DNA of 64,000 nucleotides. Source: Eleginops maclovinus. Lineage: Eukaryota; Chordata; Actinopteri; Perciformes; Eleginopidae. The DNA lies in NCBI RefSeq assembly GCF_036324505.1, contig NC_086352.1, forward strand, positions 26,248,359 to 26,312,358, written 5' to 3'. The notes beneath the pieces were generated by a model, which was not told the origin of the DNA, made no database searches, and saw only the letters and a list, made by a program, of their open reading frames with translations. The position numbers were made by a program, and so were the translations under genes. Shown here piece by piece: positions 1-13,230 of this stretch (its first letter is position 1; each line of letters opens with the position of its first letter).

Positions 1-3000
1 TGAGAAAAAAAGCCTTTGAGTGCGCTCGACTTTGTCATGCTTATGCATCTTCACCTGCCCTTACATTGGTCTCCAATGTTCCTGCTTAAAGACAAATGAG
101 TGGCAATTCTAATTTCCCTGCAAAGGTCCCACTTATTTAAGATAGGATCCACAGTGAGTACTGTATTCATGAAAGCTGACCAATAAGGCAAAATATGAAA
201 ATACACTATACAAAAGGTAAACATGCAATTCTTATTAACAGAAAATTGAGGGAATGTCATTTAAGAAGCTTGCAAGCCACAGAAACATTTAATTGTGCAA
301 GTATGGCCAAATAATGTCAATGTTATTGATTAAATCAATATGCAGAACATCTGTTGTAAAACCTCTGGCAAGAATCACATAAGTTCCTAGTTGACTGATG
401 ATGTGGGAAGCTATTAGCTTTATTTGAACTTGACTCAGAAAATGTGGGCTTAGGAAATCACACCTGATATCCTGAGCTAAATTCTGTCAGGCAGTCCAGG
501 GAAAGAAATCTTAATTGAGACAAATTCATAGTTAGGCTGTTGACATCTGCTCTAAACAACAGGGACTGACTGTTTTAGCACAATTCTTTCCTTTGATTTG
601 ACTCTGCTGTGCCAGGCAGCTCAGGGGCTCTCTTACTGTCATTAAGCATACTTGTTATTGGGGGTTTGTGCCCTCTGGTCCATCTTTCATGTAATACTTT
701 GGAGCCCTTTGATGGAGGATAGATAGAGTGCATCATCCAGCACTGCTACATCACCTTGCAATGAGATAAAACAATTTGTTCAGCTCGTCCGAGCAGTAGC
801 AAAACAAAACAAAGTCAAATGAGTCAACAAACCAAATCTCCTGGGAACAATCAGACGGCAAGCGTGACGCCGGCCAGCTTCTATGGTACAGCTCCAGCCA
901 ACCTTTCTCTCTCTCAGTTGAAGGTCAACTCATTGCAATTTCACGTAATTCATTGACTATATCAACAAATATTCTATCCCGTTGCATCCCACGTTTTAAC
1001 AACTTCATGGTACAGCTATATTTTTCTCTGACCTGCATGGTGTGTAGAAAGAGAAGATGTTCATTCAGCCTCAGAAACACCAAAATGTCCATCTTGAAGT
1101 CCTGTGGCTGTATTCTTTGTTGCGCAGAAGGTTTTCCTTATTTATTTGTTTTCTTTGCTGGCTTTTATTTTAAAAGCCATAGCACTCACTGGAGAAAACG
1201 TAGCAATTGAAATAGCTTCTCAGTCCAATTTGCTCATGTTGAAAACCCATCAAACAAGAACATTATTTTGCTTGGACAAAAAACAGGAGGTGTGGTGGTA
1301 GAAAATTACATTTAACAGAGAAAGACAACAAATCTTTTGCATTAAATTATAGTTTACACATACTGTGAAAAAAAGATTTAGACGGTGAGAAACGATTATG
1401 GAATGGCTTGAATTGATATGGTTTGCAGGAACCTCAAAATTGATAGCTTCATCTGTAACATTGGGAATTACTTTTCTCGTAAGTTTACCTATTTCACATA
1501 GATAAAAGATAGGCTATAAGCTAACTTGCTAGCTTACAAGCTAATGCTTCCACTGTTTATTTGTATGTTTTCTTCTACACATAGTCATGTCTGCTTTCTT
1601 TACACCATAGCATTATGATCCAAGTTTTAGTTACAAAAATAAAATCAATACTGAGGGACAGATAAGGAAATTGAATTTTGGGATAAATAGATACCGACTT
1701 TTTCCTGGTCTTATACTTTGGTAGGATGCCACAACTGAGTCTTAGCTGTCTGAAGTCACCTCAGTAAAAAAATGTTGGTAGCCAGTAAAAAAGCTATAAA
1801 AGAAAAATGCTTAGGTCAAGTACCACAGGGTATAGTACAGTGGTTTTATGAGGCAGGGGTTGAGTGACTCCAGCCCCTTGGTGGCGAAATGTTCAAGAAC
1901 ATTTGATCGAATAAAAAAACAAACAAAACGTGATGCTGTGCCACATGCTAAAGCTTTCTGCGGATTGGTGGCACAATGCATGATGCCCTTTTTGCTGCCT
2001 CTGACAAGCCTGAGTTCACCACTGATGTACTGCATGACACTTTTTTAAAGGAAAAATGTACTTTTGCTTTGTAATCCTGTGTTTCTCTTCTACACAAAGA
2101 ACATTTTATTGTTGTCTGTATTTTTGTTGGATTTTTCAAAACAAAGGTGTACAATGTATGAGGCTTTGTACATGTTGACAATACCGTCAAATAAACAGAA
2201 AAATATCAAATTAGCGGCATGCATCATTACCACAATGGTCCATTAATGTCGTTCCATTTCTGGTTCAGCTCCTTTTATTGCTGCAGTCTTAGCTTGTTCA
2301 GAGTTAGATTGTTTTCTCATTATGTGGCAATAAATCCTCCCGCTACACAACCAGAAACCTTATCTTATTTTGCAGAAAAAGTCTTTCATTGAGAATATGT
2401 TCTTGATTATCCATTAAGAATTACAAATATTACAGAACATGGGGTATAATAGGGCATTGAGTGCATCTTTTTTAACAAGTTAAGAAATTGACTGGTACGG
2501 TTACTCCATGAGGATTGATAAGGTAAAGTATCATCATAGTAAAGTTTCTCATCAATTAAATTACAAAAACAATGACATTCATTCTCTGTTTTGATATCTG
2601 CACAGACATGAACACCTCAAAGTATAATCGCTAGGGAAAAGCTGCAGTCAGGGAAAGGAAACATAATACTCTGTGTGCTTCTGAAGCCGAACAAGAAAAC
2701 AAATTGCTGTCTGAACTGTTTCCAGGCCCTCGGAGATGTACTAACTGCAATTTGAGAGTGGCAAAGGGAATTAATACTGTTAATGAGGCAGGTTAGAGGG
2801 AAAGTCCTTTATAGTTATCCTCCCCAGAGTTGAAGGTGACCTCTCTAATCTAACCCAACACTGCAGTACTCAGAGGATCGCTGGCTGCAGCCTCCAGAAT
2901 TATATAGAAAAGCCACACTCAGAAGAGCCTTAGATCCACATATCAAACCAACCAAGGCACCTTCTGGCAACAAATGGACTCTGAGATCTGCAGGTAAAAC

Positions 3001-5100
3001 AGATATGCTTAAGAAATGCATAACCTTGAAGTTTTAATGTTCATATTGTTCAAGGCTTGCAAATGCATTTAAAACAACACAGCCAATGTGTTGCTACTTT
3101 GATCTTGAAAAAAGTTTGTTAATGCTTACAGAAAAACTAATTTTCCAACTTTTCAATTTTAGAGGTTATCGCTCCTTCAAGGACCAATATTGGCTGTAGA
3201 GTTTGTGTAACCATTCTGTTGTGGGAGATGACAGATGGCAAGATATTTTCCAGTACCATGCCGTACAGCTTACAGCGTAACATTTGCATTTAACAAATAG
3301 AGTGTATAAAGATAGCATAGCAAGTCAGAGAAAGAGCAAGTTTTGAGTGAACGCTCAATAAAACTTACCTCCTGATGTCTGCTGCAATAAAAACAGACAC
3401 CTTCAGAACATTTTGGATAAATGCATTGTTTATTGATTACTGACACTAAACTACTGACTGTGTGCTTGTACATAAGATGAAAAATGATTCCACACACTAC
3501 TCATTTATCTATTAAATGGCATACTCTGTTCCCAGATAGAAAAGGGAGTTGCATTGCTGCTGCTGTTTTGTGTTTATTGATTTGTCTCTGGCACTTGATA
3601 CGGTGGAATACTCTCTTTTTTGAGATTGCTGCAGATCAGATGCTTGTGAGGCAAATGCCTGTCATTGGATTCATGGCCATTGTATCTCACTAAGTGAAAG
3701 GTTTAATACTTCTACTGTAATATAACAAGCTTCAAATTCAAAACAGTGTCGATGGCATGTAATGTGTCTTGTAATATCATGATTATGAAAAAAAGGTATT
3801 AGTCATTTCGGGTTGTATTACTTTCAATATATTCTTGCCTTTACATGTTTTTATGTAATTCGACACAAAAATATAGTGAAATAAAAATGATATTATTTAA
3901 GCAGTTGGTTGCAAAATGTAAAATCCAGGCCCTGCCATGTTGTTTTGTGATCTGTATGATGTTATTGATTTATTATACAATACTTTATTGCCTCTGCAGG
4001 GAACCTTATTGTTTGTTTGCAGCACCATTGATCTTCTATGATTACAACACACAAGTCAGTCAATAGTGTAACCCATCAATTAGAAAAGAAGAACAGAATA
4101 TTAGCAATATATATATAATACAAAATAAATGAACAAACAAGATTAAAGTCAGAAAGAATATTCTAAACATTCTCTTAAAATGATTAAATACAAAGGTCTG
4201 TGTATACCACTCATCCTCACAAGTGTGAACGCATCAATACTCAGATTAAACATCTTTCACTATTCCCAGGCATTACTGAGTTATCTCAGATCATAATTGA
4301 CTTTACATTTCTGAGAATAAGCAATTACAACCACCTCCTTCACCCTCAGCAGAGTTCAGACACGTTGGTACACATTAAAGACGTACTACAAAGCTACAGC
4401 CACATGTAGGTGCATTGAGGTCATAGTTTCATTTATTATTAATTTATTAAAACCAAAATCCATTCAGAATTCCCCCCAAAGCACATGTGGCCTATTTCTC
4501 TTCACAGTGTGAAACTTTCACATGAAACTCCTAAAGGAAGGTAATGTGCACATAAATGCAGTGTGTGATTTAGCACTTCCATCTGTTCAACCTGCTTTGC
4601 ATGCATGGTTGTATTTAATACATTAAAATAACACTCACCCATAGCTGTAGTGTATTTTAAATACAAAGAGTGTGTGTTAGACACAGATAATATGTAGAAA
4701 GAGCTTAAAGCACATGACAGCGAACATATTCCAGGATGGATATACAGTACATGACCTTTGCAGAAGTGTGCAATCTTATGAGATGCTATCCAAGTCCTGG
4801 CAGCAAGGGAATCATGTAATTGTACACAGAGGGAAAAGAGAGCAAGGAGCTACATAGTATTAAAGTAACAGCTGTAGAATATAGGACAATGACTTAACAG
4901 AGCGTATGCACATTTTTGCTTTGTCGTTGATGGCATGGCAATTATACTTAAAGTCAAGTTTCTGATGGAGTGATGTAAGTGTATTTAACTCCTCACGTTC
5001 TTAAGTTCAAAGGATGGATTTATGCTTTACAATTATATCCAACAGGAAACATGGTTAAAATCTTTTGTTCGTTTGCTGACGATTGAAAGAAATGCAGTCT
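1..5100. other. Unique non-coding DNA, no gene seen
   Basis: This stretch is AT-rich and shows only short ORFs (up to 85 codons) with no recognisable domain, no repeated protein motif and no convincing splice-bounded exon. A short 8-bp-arm palindrome lies at 1887-1904. The block around 2690-2990 has mixed composition with homeobox-like ATTA cores and could be conserved non-coding DNA, but nothing here decides it. I infer intron or intergenic sequence. Confidence 0.6.
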
Positions 5101-5104
5101 CGAA

Positions 5105-5409
5105 GGGGCATCACAGTCATTGGTTGTTGTGTCTTGCTTGATTTCCCCTCCTTGGTTGTCCCTCCCCTTGACCTGCTTAACTGCCCCGCCCTTATTGTTT
5201 ACACCTGTGTTCACTTTGTGTATTTAAGCTGTGTTTGTCTCTGTGCCCAGGGCCAGATCGTTTTGAGTTGCCACCACGCTAGTGAGCGTATGCTTAGAAT
5301 TTTGTGACTATGGAATATTACCTCTAGTAAAAAAACTTTCTTTGGAAACTCTTTTTGTGTCGAGTCGTGCATTTGTGTTTTATCGTTTTATTGTGCCCCA
5401 GACGTAACA
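5105..5409 (+). repeat. Ty3/Gypsy-type LTR (left boundary uncertain)
   Basis: The region ends in the CGTAACA terminus usual for an LTR (5403-5409), directly followed by a short leader and a gag start codon at 5427. It contains a TATA-like TATTTAAG near 5220 and pyrimidine-rich blocks like those of fish Gypsy LTRs. The left edge is not marked by a clear TG start or target duplication, so it may be truncated. No second LTR is seen downstream, so the element is a 5' fragment. The call rests mainly on the gag-like protein that follows. Confidence 0.5.
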
Positions 5410-5426
5410 TTACAATCTGGCCAGAA

Positions 5427-5753
5427 ATGAACCCAGCCAACTCAGAAAGCTTGAGAGCAGCGCTCTGCTCTCAAGGGACACGCCTGCGGCCGCATGAGGA
5501 GGATATGACGGCCATACACCAGGGAGTGAAAGCCTTGACTGAAAGCCAGAGGGAGCTCCGGGAAGCTTTTTCGTCACAGATCAACCTCCTTGCCGAACGG
5601 GTCCAACGTGTGCTCGCACGTTTGGAGAGTGTGCCCTCCTCTCTGCCCAGTGTCGCTCCAGCCCCTGCTGTCCTGTCGGCGGCCCGGCCGACTCCGGCCT
5701 GGCCTGTCCGGCCTCTCCGGCCATGCCGACACCAGCCTCGCCTTTCCTCTTGA
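5427..5753 (+). pseudogene. Gypsy retrotransposon gag N-terminal fragment
   Basis: From the ATG at 5427 the frame encodes a protein beginning MNPANSESLRAAL, the typical start of fish Ty3/Gypsy Gag proteins. A heptad-rich stretch follows (ALTESQRELREAFSSQINLL), consistent with the coiled-coil start of Gag, then a proline/alanine-rich tail. The frame stops at 5753, long before any capsid, zinc knuckle or protease. The open frame extends upstream of 5427 only through the LTR, so 5427 is the natural start. The proline-rich part continues in another frame (about 5723-6065) as degenerate repeats. No pol genes follow. This is a dead 5' remnant; the family call is inference from the N-terminal motif and its position behind an LTR. 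Confidence 0.6.
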
Positions 5754-5794
5754 CTCCGGTCTCACCTGTCCAGTTGACTCAAGTTTCGCCTGTT

Positions 5795-6065
5795 CCTGTT
5801 CTGATGGGGATCCCGCCGTCACCTGTTCTGATGGGGGTCCCGCCAACACCTGCTCCGTTGGGGGTCCTGCCGTCACCTGTTCCGATGGGGGTCCCGCCAA
5901 CACCTGATCCTGCGCTGTTTACGGTCCCGCCGTCACCTGTTCTGATGGGGGTCCCGCCAACTCCTGCACCTGCCTCTTTCGGGGTCCCGCTGACACCATT
6001 ACCGCCCGGGTTCCCGCCAAAGCCATGTCCTGCCTCTTCGAGGGTCCCGCTGATGCCAGTACCAA
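5795..6065 (+). repeat. GC-rich proline-coding minisatellite inside the Gypsy fragment
   Basis: Imperfect tandem units built on CTGATGGGGGTCCCGCC recur, with the copies beginning GTCACCTGTT at 5818, 5872 and 5932 (spacings 54 and 60 bases). In one frame they read PPSP/PPTP-type repeats. The tract is much richer in G+C than its surroundings and ends abruptly at a short (TA)n run near 6066-6080. Unit lengths are multiples of three, which suggests it expanded while coding. Confidence 0.7.
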
Positions 6066-6081
6066 CATATATATATATATT

Positions 6082-7216
6082 TCCAACACGATTGTTTAAG
6101 GCTTCTGTACATTTCTTTGGCTGAACATACAATTAACACACAAAAAGCAAATGTACTACAAAGGGTTCAACATAAAACTTTACTCACACTTTAAATATAA
6201 CTTATAGCTTAATGTGAGAAATGATTTACATTAAGCCTCTCTGTATTTTTATGTAATTGTTTTTTGTACATTACAAGAGGACACAATTGTCCAGACTTCA
6301 GCTGCAGGTTGATGACAATATGCCATTAAAATGTCACTCATCATTCAACACCTATATACCCAAGGGAAACTTTTAGTTGTTTTTTTTAAGCGTCACCTTG
6401 TCAGTTAACTTGAGATGATGGACAGCTGTATTGACAGCCCTGTTAAATTCTGCCCTGTCGAATAGACAAGAGGACATTTAAAGCTCTACTGTAGAATCCT
6501 AAGAAGTAGGACGACAAGAAAATTACACTACTTGGTCAAGCCTGCCTTCGGTGATTTGTCCCCCTGGGCTTGTCCTTCAAAATGTCTCTGTTGGTTATGC
6601 AGTGATATAAAAGTCCTGTTTCTGCGTCTCACTAGAGAAGGTCTCCATTAGTTGTTTGACAATTACCTAAGATGGCTAGAGATGGCTGGCTGGAATTTCA
6701 TTTGTGTGAGTAGAGGGAAGGGTATCTGCACCTATGCATTATACTTTACAAGCAGAAGATTCACATGAGCAACTTCCCAATTTCCAACTGTTGCATTTTA
6801 TGACTATTGATTTTGAGAATTGAATCTCTGTTCAGCATAGACTTTACCTACTTGTGTTTTGTGATATTGTAAAAAAAAAATCCTATATTTTAACGACGAT
6901 TTCTGGTGTGAGCAATACAAACACTACCTATCCGTCCTCCCCCTCTTCTGAGAAGAACAGCACTGACAAAGATGAATCACTGAGGTTTTCTCAGAGGGAA
7001 TACTTATAACCATATGTGCTGGTGCTAAGTATACAGTAAAGGACCCTGCTGAATTTCCTTGCCAGATAAATTAGGCATCCTTTCAATCCTGATATAACTC
7101 TAGCTGGCATACCTAACATCGGTGTTATGTCTCCGGCATAGACCATAATAGCACTAATGCTTGTTTGGAGGAACATTTGGTTAGGAACAGAAAATTGTCT
7201 TGTAAAAAAGGGAGAC
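6082..7216. other. Unique non-coding DNA, no gene seen
   Basis: Only short shadow ORFs (61 codons or fewer) occur here, and no repeat family is recognised. Composition is ordinary for the window. Confidence 0.55.
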
Positions 7217-7221
7217 TAATG

Positions 7222-7286
<65 letters not shown>
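7222..7286. repeat. (TAA)n microsatellite, about 21 units
   Basis: The run of AAT/ATA triplets is uninterrupted. It is followed by AGGTGCTCAAAGCGCTTTATA at 7300-7320, resembling the AAAGCGCTTT motif common at 3' ends of fish LINE/SINE copies, so the microsatellite may have grown from a retroposon tail. Confidence 0.95.
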
Positions 7287-9653
7287 TCATGTTTTTTCCA
7301 GGTGCTCAAAGCGCTTTATATTATATATTACATATATGAGACATGTATTACATCAATACTGTGGACAATATCTAAAGGAACTATTTACCCAAAAGTCCAT
7401 GTATAACAGTACTGTATGTTAAATAAAAATGATTATTTTATTTCTCTTACATTCAAGTGGTCTACAGCTTACCTTGTAAAAAGAGAAAAAAAGAACAACT
7501 TAGATTTAAAAATGAACAAGGGTTTAGTATCCAATCATTTCAGCCCACTAAGCTAAGCTGAAAGATTTGCAAATATCAAATAAAGTTGTCTGATGCTCTT
7601 GGATAAACAACCTACATTTTTAACCTTATAACTCCGACCCACCTCCACTTCAATTTCCAGTCGGCTTTCATCTGTCAAAGAGGATCCCCTCCCTATCCCT
7701 TCTCCAACCTTACGAGACAATGTAGCTGTAACCCCTCGGTCTCTCAACAGGGCTTGTGCCGCTGTCATTGACTCTAAATGCCTTTCAAAGGTAGAGAGGG
7801 GGCTCGCTGAGATCCAAGTGCTGCCTGGATCATTAAGGGACCCTGTGGCTGAAGCTTCTGTCAGCGATCATTTCCAATTAGTCTCCATTTTGCACCACGC
7901 GTTCCTCAGCACCCGTTGGGGACAGTGGTTCATACTGCAAAATTACTCAGGTGGGGAGAGAGACATTAGGATGAGTGTTCATATGGTAACCTCGTCGCCT
8001 TTAGAGAAATGGAACACGTTCCTAAGGTAATGAACTCAAATTGACTAATTAAAATTAGCTTTTGGCATTGGGACTTGTGTTGATTTTGTAAGCTGGAACA
8101 TCGCAGTGTGAGGCCAAATGACTCATCAAGTCATAATCGCCTCTTCAGGTGAATCCATTTTTAACATCTATTCAAATAATCTGAAGTTAGAGTGTACTCA
8201 AAACTGATGCGCTTCAGGGAAATGGTTAGTGAGTGAGATAAATGGCTGAGAAATCAATAGTATGTAGGTGTACTGTGTAAGTACACTGTCATAGCAAGTG
8301 CTGGGGAATTGATTGCAATTACTTTTCCATGGCTTTAGAGCCCATGTGGTTAACTAAATCACCATTCCTTTCCATGGTGCATAAAGCATTTAAATTCTGT
8401 TTATATTATGTAATTGTACTGTAGACAATAGTGATTCATCTAGATGGCATTGACAATCTATTTATTTCCAAGTGGAGACATCTGTGCTTTTTCACTCCAA
8501 GGATGCAGTGGGAAACGTGTTTTTTCTGTTTATGCATTATATTCAGCACTGACTAGATTAACATGAAGTCTACGTCGATATGTCTTAATCAAACTGTTTT
8601 GATCACACCTTATGGTTTGTTCCATATAAAGTAAATAAGAATTATAAGATAAGTCGGATACTGCTTTGTAAAACTGATTGAAAAAATGTGAAAACCAATA
8701 ACTTTACCTATTGTATTCTAATGCTTGGCAATTGTGAGAATAGAGGTATAAAATGTACAGAGGGTCCCAGTACTGGAGTTAAATGTGCGATTTTGGTGGG
8801 TTTGCATGACAGTTTTGTTTTAAACGCACTTGCGAGTCCTAAAAGGAGAATTCAGCACAGGTGGACCAACAGTGCATATAGATTACTAACACGCTTGACT
8901 GAAGCGAACACTGTGCAGCAACAGGGCTTCCTTCCGAGAAAGCAACTTAAGGGAAATCTCACTGGGTGCATATGGTTTATGGGAGAACTCCCCACAGAAA
9001 TATCCCACTGGGTAGCAGATGGGGAAACAGTTTGCTTCTGAATGCACACTCCCTGCAGGAACTGTTTCATAAAAGAGGGTGACTGAACACGGACCTCTCA
9101 CAAAATCAGCATGATGTACATATCGTGATGGAAATAGTGAAATGTGACAGGCTCTCAGTGTTGCCTTACATGCAGATATTGATTGAAATTGTACAATCTT
9201 GATTGTTTTCGCAACAGAAACTAAACCAAAAAAATACCTCACTTAAATGCAATTCATAAAAAATAATAGCAACCAGCCGATTGCAATGCCCAACAATCTG
9301 GGGTCTTTTAAGAAAGTTACATTTTCAGGATGTTTTAATGCTCAACTTCTAGTGTCGTTCATCCTTTGGAAGGAGCCAAACTAAGGATTCAAACTGTGTG
9401 GTGATGTGGGCCAAAATCCTTCAGTTGTCTGGCGGCACCAACACATACCTGCCACTCTGCAGTAGAACCAAATGTTGGAAGACCTCTGGCACTGCATTCA
9501 TCCCCAGAAGGTTGATGTGGCGTGACTCCTCCGGAGCCAGCTTTCCACCCACTGCTGTCATCATGCAAGTCCTTTCACATCCCAGCTGGAATACGAACAT
9601 ACATAAGTCACAGGGGGAAACCAACCCATGCCCAATGGGACTTTATGACACAA

Positions 9654-9671
9654 ATATATATATATATATAT
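9654..9671. repeat. (TA)n microsatellite
   Basis: An uninterrupted dinucleotide run of 18 bases in otherwise ordinary sequence. Confidence 0.85.
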
Positions 9672-10974
9672 TTACAGCACATGCAGTTCCCTTAAAACCA
9701 CAAACCAAACTCATTCTATCTTAAAATTGCACAACATCTACACCATAGAGCTACTCCACCTGCTCAACTATGGATAATAGATAATAGGCAATACTGATAC
9801 TTTCTTATTGTTTGCAGAGTGAGGAGAAAATAATGACAATGCTATTGAATTGCAATTATACATTTGAAAAGATTAAACCTCACATTAGTGGTTTAAAGAT
9901 TCTTCCATGATAATGCTAAGTACATTTATATAAAACAGGCGTGATTTAAGATAATAAAATGGATGAGAGTAAGAAAAAGAAGAAATAGATCGCACACCAA
10001 ATAGCTCCCTTTTTTAAGGATTGTAATGCTGATGTATAGCTTTGAGCACCAGGTGCGTATTCCTTTTGATTCTAGCAAAACCAATCTCTGTGCAAGACCT
10101 CAGGTCATACTGCTATTACGTTACAAACGGGGCTTGGGTTGCAACAATTGATAGGATCGACACACTGTACGCAACAATTAAAAAAGCCAATTCATTTATT
10201 GAAGGTTCAAAAGAAAAGGAGGGGGAAAACATGTTGGTGTTTTAAAGCAAGCCTAGATGAATGATTGTATGAATGTGAGTGTTTTGAGAGAATTAAGCCC
10301 ACTGAGGAACAGGTAAATTACATGAAAGTCTACCCAGCAAAAAGAAGCAGAACAGCTGGCCTTTTTCCCAAAATGCTTTAGGCCTTTGCTCAGATGACCC
10401 ACCCAGTCCACACCCATGTCAAACTAAATTGTAATTATACTTTTTCTGTTTACAAGAGAAGGTGGGTTGACAATTCAATACAAAGAGGGATGTGTTTTTG
10501 TTCAGTGAGGTCATGATATATAATATAGATTTGTATTTACATATTGCATGACATGGTGGATCAAACTAAAATACTTCAACGAGAATGTTTAATAAACAAA
10601 CTCCTGAATTTGCACAACTATATTCATTAAAGAAATAGCACTGAAATAAAACAGAGGTGTGTCCCCCTTGTCCAGTGTCACTCAAGGAATGTACAGCACT
10701 AAATAAAATCCCAATTTCTATACACCTATTTTTTCAACTGACTATAATACACTAAAAGGGAGTGTGTCTTAATTGGAATTATTGTGTCTTATTCTTACAT
10801 GGAATCACTAGGTCACATGACATCAAAGCTATTGAAAAATGAAGAATTTTTCAATGAAAAACAGCGCCATTTTTATAATGATACTCATATAAAACAAAAC
10901 ATCCAGTTAAAAGAGGTCTGTCCTGCTCGTCCATTGTATCGATTGTTATAATATTCTTCTTTGCTTCGGAGTCA

Positions 10975-11036
10975 TTAAGTCACCTGTAATGGAAGCTACT
11001 GATAGGATTGAATAGCTTCCATGTCAGGTGACCTAA
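10975..11036. repeat. Imperfect hairpin, about 24-bp arms
   Basis: The left arm 10975-10998 and right arm 11013-11036 pair with about three mismatches around a 14-base loop. Key pairing blocks are GTCACCTG (10979-10986) with CAGGTGAC (11025-11032) and ATGGAAGCTA (10989-10998) with TAGCTTCCAT (11013-11022). The size of about 62 nt fits a pre-miRNA-like foldback or a remnant of a palindromic MITE; expression cannot be judged. Confidence 0.75.
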
Positions 11037-12829
11037 AAACAAACAACTGTTGTTTTTTCACAACAATTATCTACTAAAATTCATACTAATGTTCTGTGGC
11101 TGCTTTTCTTTTAAAGCAGCCAATATTTCTACAATACGAGATTTTGATTTTTGGAATAGATAAATCGTTCATCAATGTTGTACTTTCTGCCCTCTGGCTA
11201 TATGGCTGAGATCCGAATCCTTTTGTGTCGTTGTATGTTTACAGGATTAGTGGGTATATATTCTCTTGAGGATTGTTGGTTTACTTTGGTTTCATTTTGA
11301 TAGAATTGCACCCAGTTTCACGTGGCATCTTGATACTGTATGTCTGTTTTCATTGTATGTCTAAATGCAGCTAGTAAAGCAGTAAAAACATGCTGTAAAC
11401 GACCAAATAAGGACACTAATTGAAAGGAAAAATGTATTGATTAAAACAATTGATGTAAACTGTTAATGACCAAACTTGTATAACTGTCACTGCCCTTTTC
11501 GGGCCCATGCCAGTACTTTCATTTTAGTTTAACATCATATGTAGCCAAATGGGGATTTAAACATAGCAATTAAAATGAATCACTAAGGTAATCTCCTGCC
11601 ATGAGTACTCTCTGAGATTAGAGTGGATTATATTGGATTATGTCCATTGACCTGATTTACTGACCGACTGCCTCCTCTTATCAAAACTGGTAAATCTGAC
11701 CTTCAGTGGTTGGATTTAGAGCTGCAGAGAAAATGTTACAAGCAAGTGATGCAATCACCTGTCAGTTCTTAGCTCAGTGCATGAATGGAAGAAGGTTGCA
11801 TCGTGAAACAGATGCATTCATTTCTGGTTGCCCTTTGAAATAATGACATAAATAATTGGAAAAAAACTCATCATATCATCGTTAGAAACACACTTCTATT
11901 GCCACTTCTGCACACTGAGATTAATCAATGTATATCTTCTAAGATCTGGGTCACAGTGAGTACAGCCAAAAACAAGAGCCCAGAATCCTCCTGATGTTTG
12001 GTGACATAGAAAAGCTGGCGTGTGAATATAAATAGCCAACATATGTTTATACTTTGACAGTAAGTTTAGAATTCTCTACCCAAATTATAGATACATTGTT
12101 TTTCTATTATTTTACTCATGTTTTAAAGGAATACATAACATAAAATATAACTTTGGAGTATAAACCAGGGAGAATATAAAACATTTATCTAGTCTCAGGT
12201 ACTTGACAGATAATTGTCCGTAGAGAAAAATTGTCGGTTTCTCCAAGCGTTGCCATTTTGGTTAAATAGGTACTTGTGTTTTGGTTAAAATTACTACTTC
12301 ATTAGGATGACCCTTGTTATGATTACAAGAATAAACACTTTGTTAGGGCTAGGGAATGATCAAGGTCCTGGTCAAAACAAATGTATGCAGACTTTAGGAA
12401 ACTTTAAGCTAATGTGGGTCACCTATCTGACTTTGCTCTACTGACCTAGAGAGATCAATCAAGATATGTTTATTATACAGTGATAAAATACAAGTCAATT
12501 CATACTTAAAGACATGTGACAGCAGCCGAAATAAGAACAGTGTTAAAGTCAGACAGCAACAATAGCAATAATAATTGAAGATGTGGTGAAATGTGGTTGG
12601 TTCAAATTAGAATGAACACCAAGCAGAATGAGTCAGCTGTTTCAGTATGAGCAGGGTGAGAGAGAGACAGGAGATTTTTGAATAAATGAGAATGTAAGGT
12701 CTTCATGATTGAATATCTGCTAAGCTTCACTAAGTAGTGCTTTTCCTTCAATGCAAAAGTAGCAAGATTATAGTTGGTTCCGGTTTGGACCTGATAAATC
12801 CACCATCTTCCCCCCACTAAGGGCAGACT

Positions 12830-13230
12830 GCAGTTTTATTCTCTGTTGTAGCTCGAGGGCCTCTAACCCACCTCATTTTAATTGCTCAGCAGCTTTATCA
12901 TAATATTTAGAGGTTACAGTTTACAAGATGGCCAATTAATCCAGAATACTAATTAGTCACAGAGACAGCAATAACTGCTGGCTGATCCACAAACAATGAC
13001 ACGGCAGTAAAACTGACATTGGCCTAAATTAGCCCCCGGATTTAAATATGTTAGAGGCGACATTGTAGGAAATAATCCCAGGATCAGAATAATGTCAAGG
13101 AGGTTTTTATCAGTCAACATCCAGTTCACCTCTTGACATTTCTTTTGGAGATAATTAATTTCCTCTGCTGCAATGAGATACAGCAGCATCTTTTTAGGTG
13201 ATTTCATCTCATACAACCCTTTTGAGGTGG
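12830..13230. promoter_or_regulatory. Candidate conserved non-coding element
   Basis: The block is dense in homeodomain-type cores: CCAATTAATCCAG near 12932, ACTAATTAGTCA near 12948, AAATAATCCCAGG near 13070 and GATAATTAATTTCC near 13150. TAATCC is the OTX/PITX-class core. It lacks simple repeats and coding signal. This texture is typical of vertebrate developmental enhancers, but conservation cannot be measured here, so the call is an inference. Confidence 0.25.

Noticed and set aside
1887..1904. Palindrome AAATGTTC-AA-GAACATTT resembling a heat-shock element
   Set aside because: A single TTCnnGAA pair with no promoter or gene nearby; likely chance.
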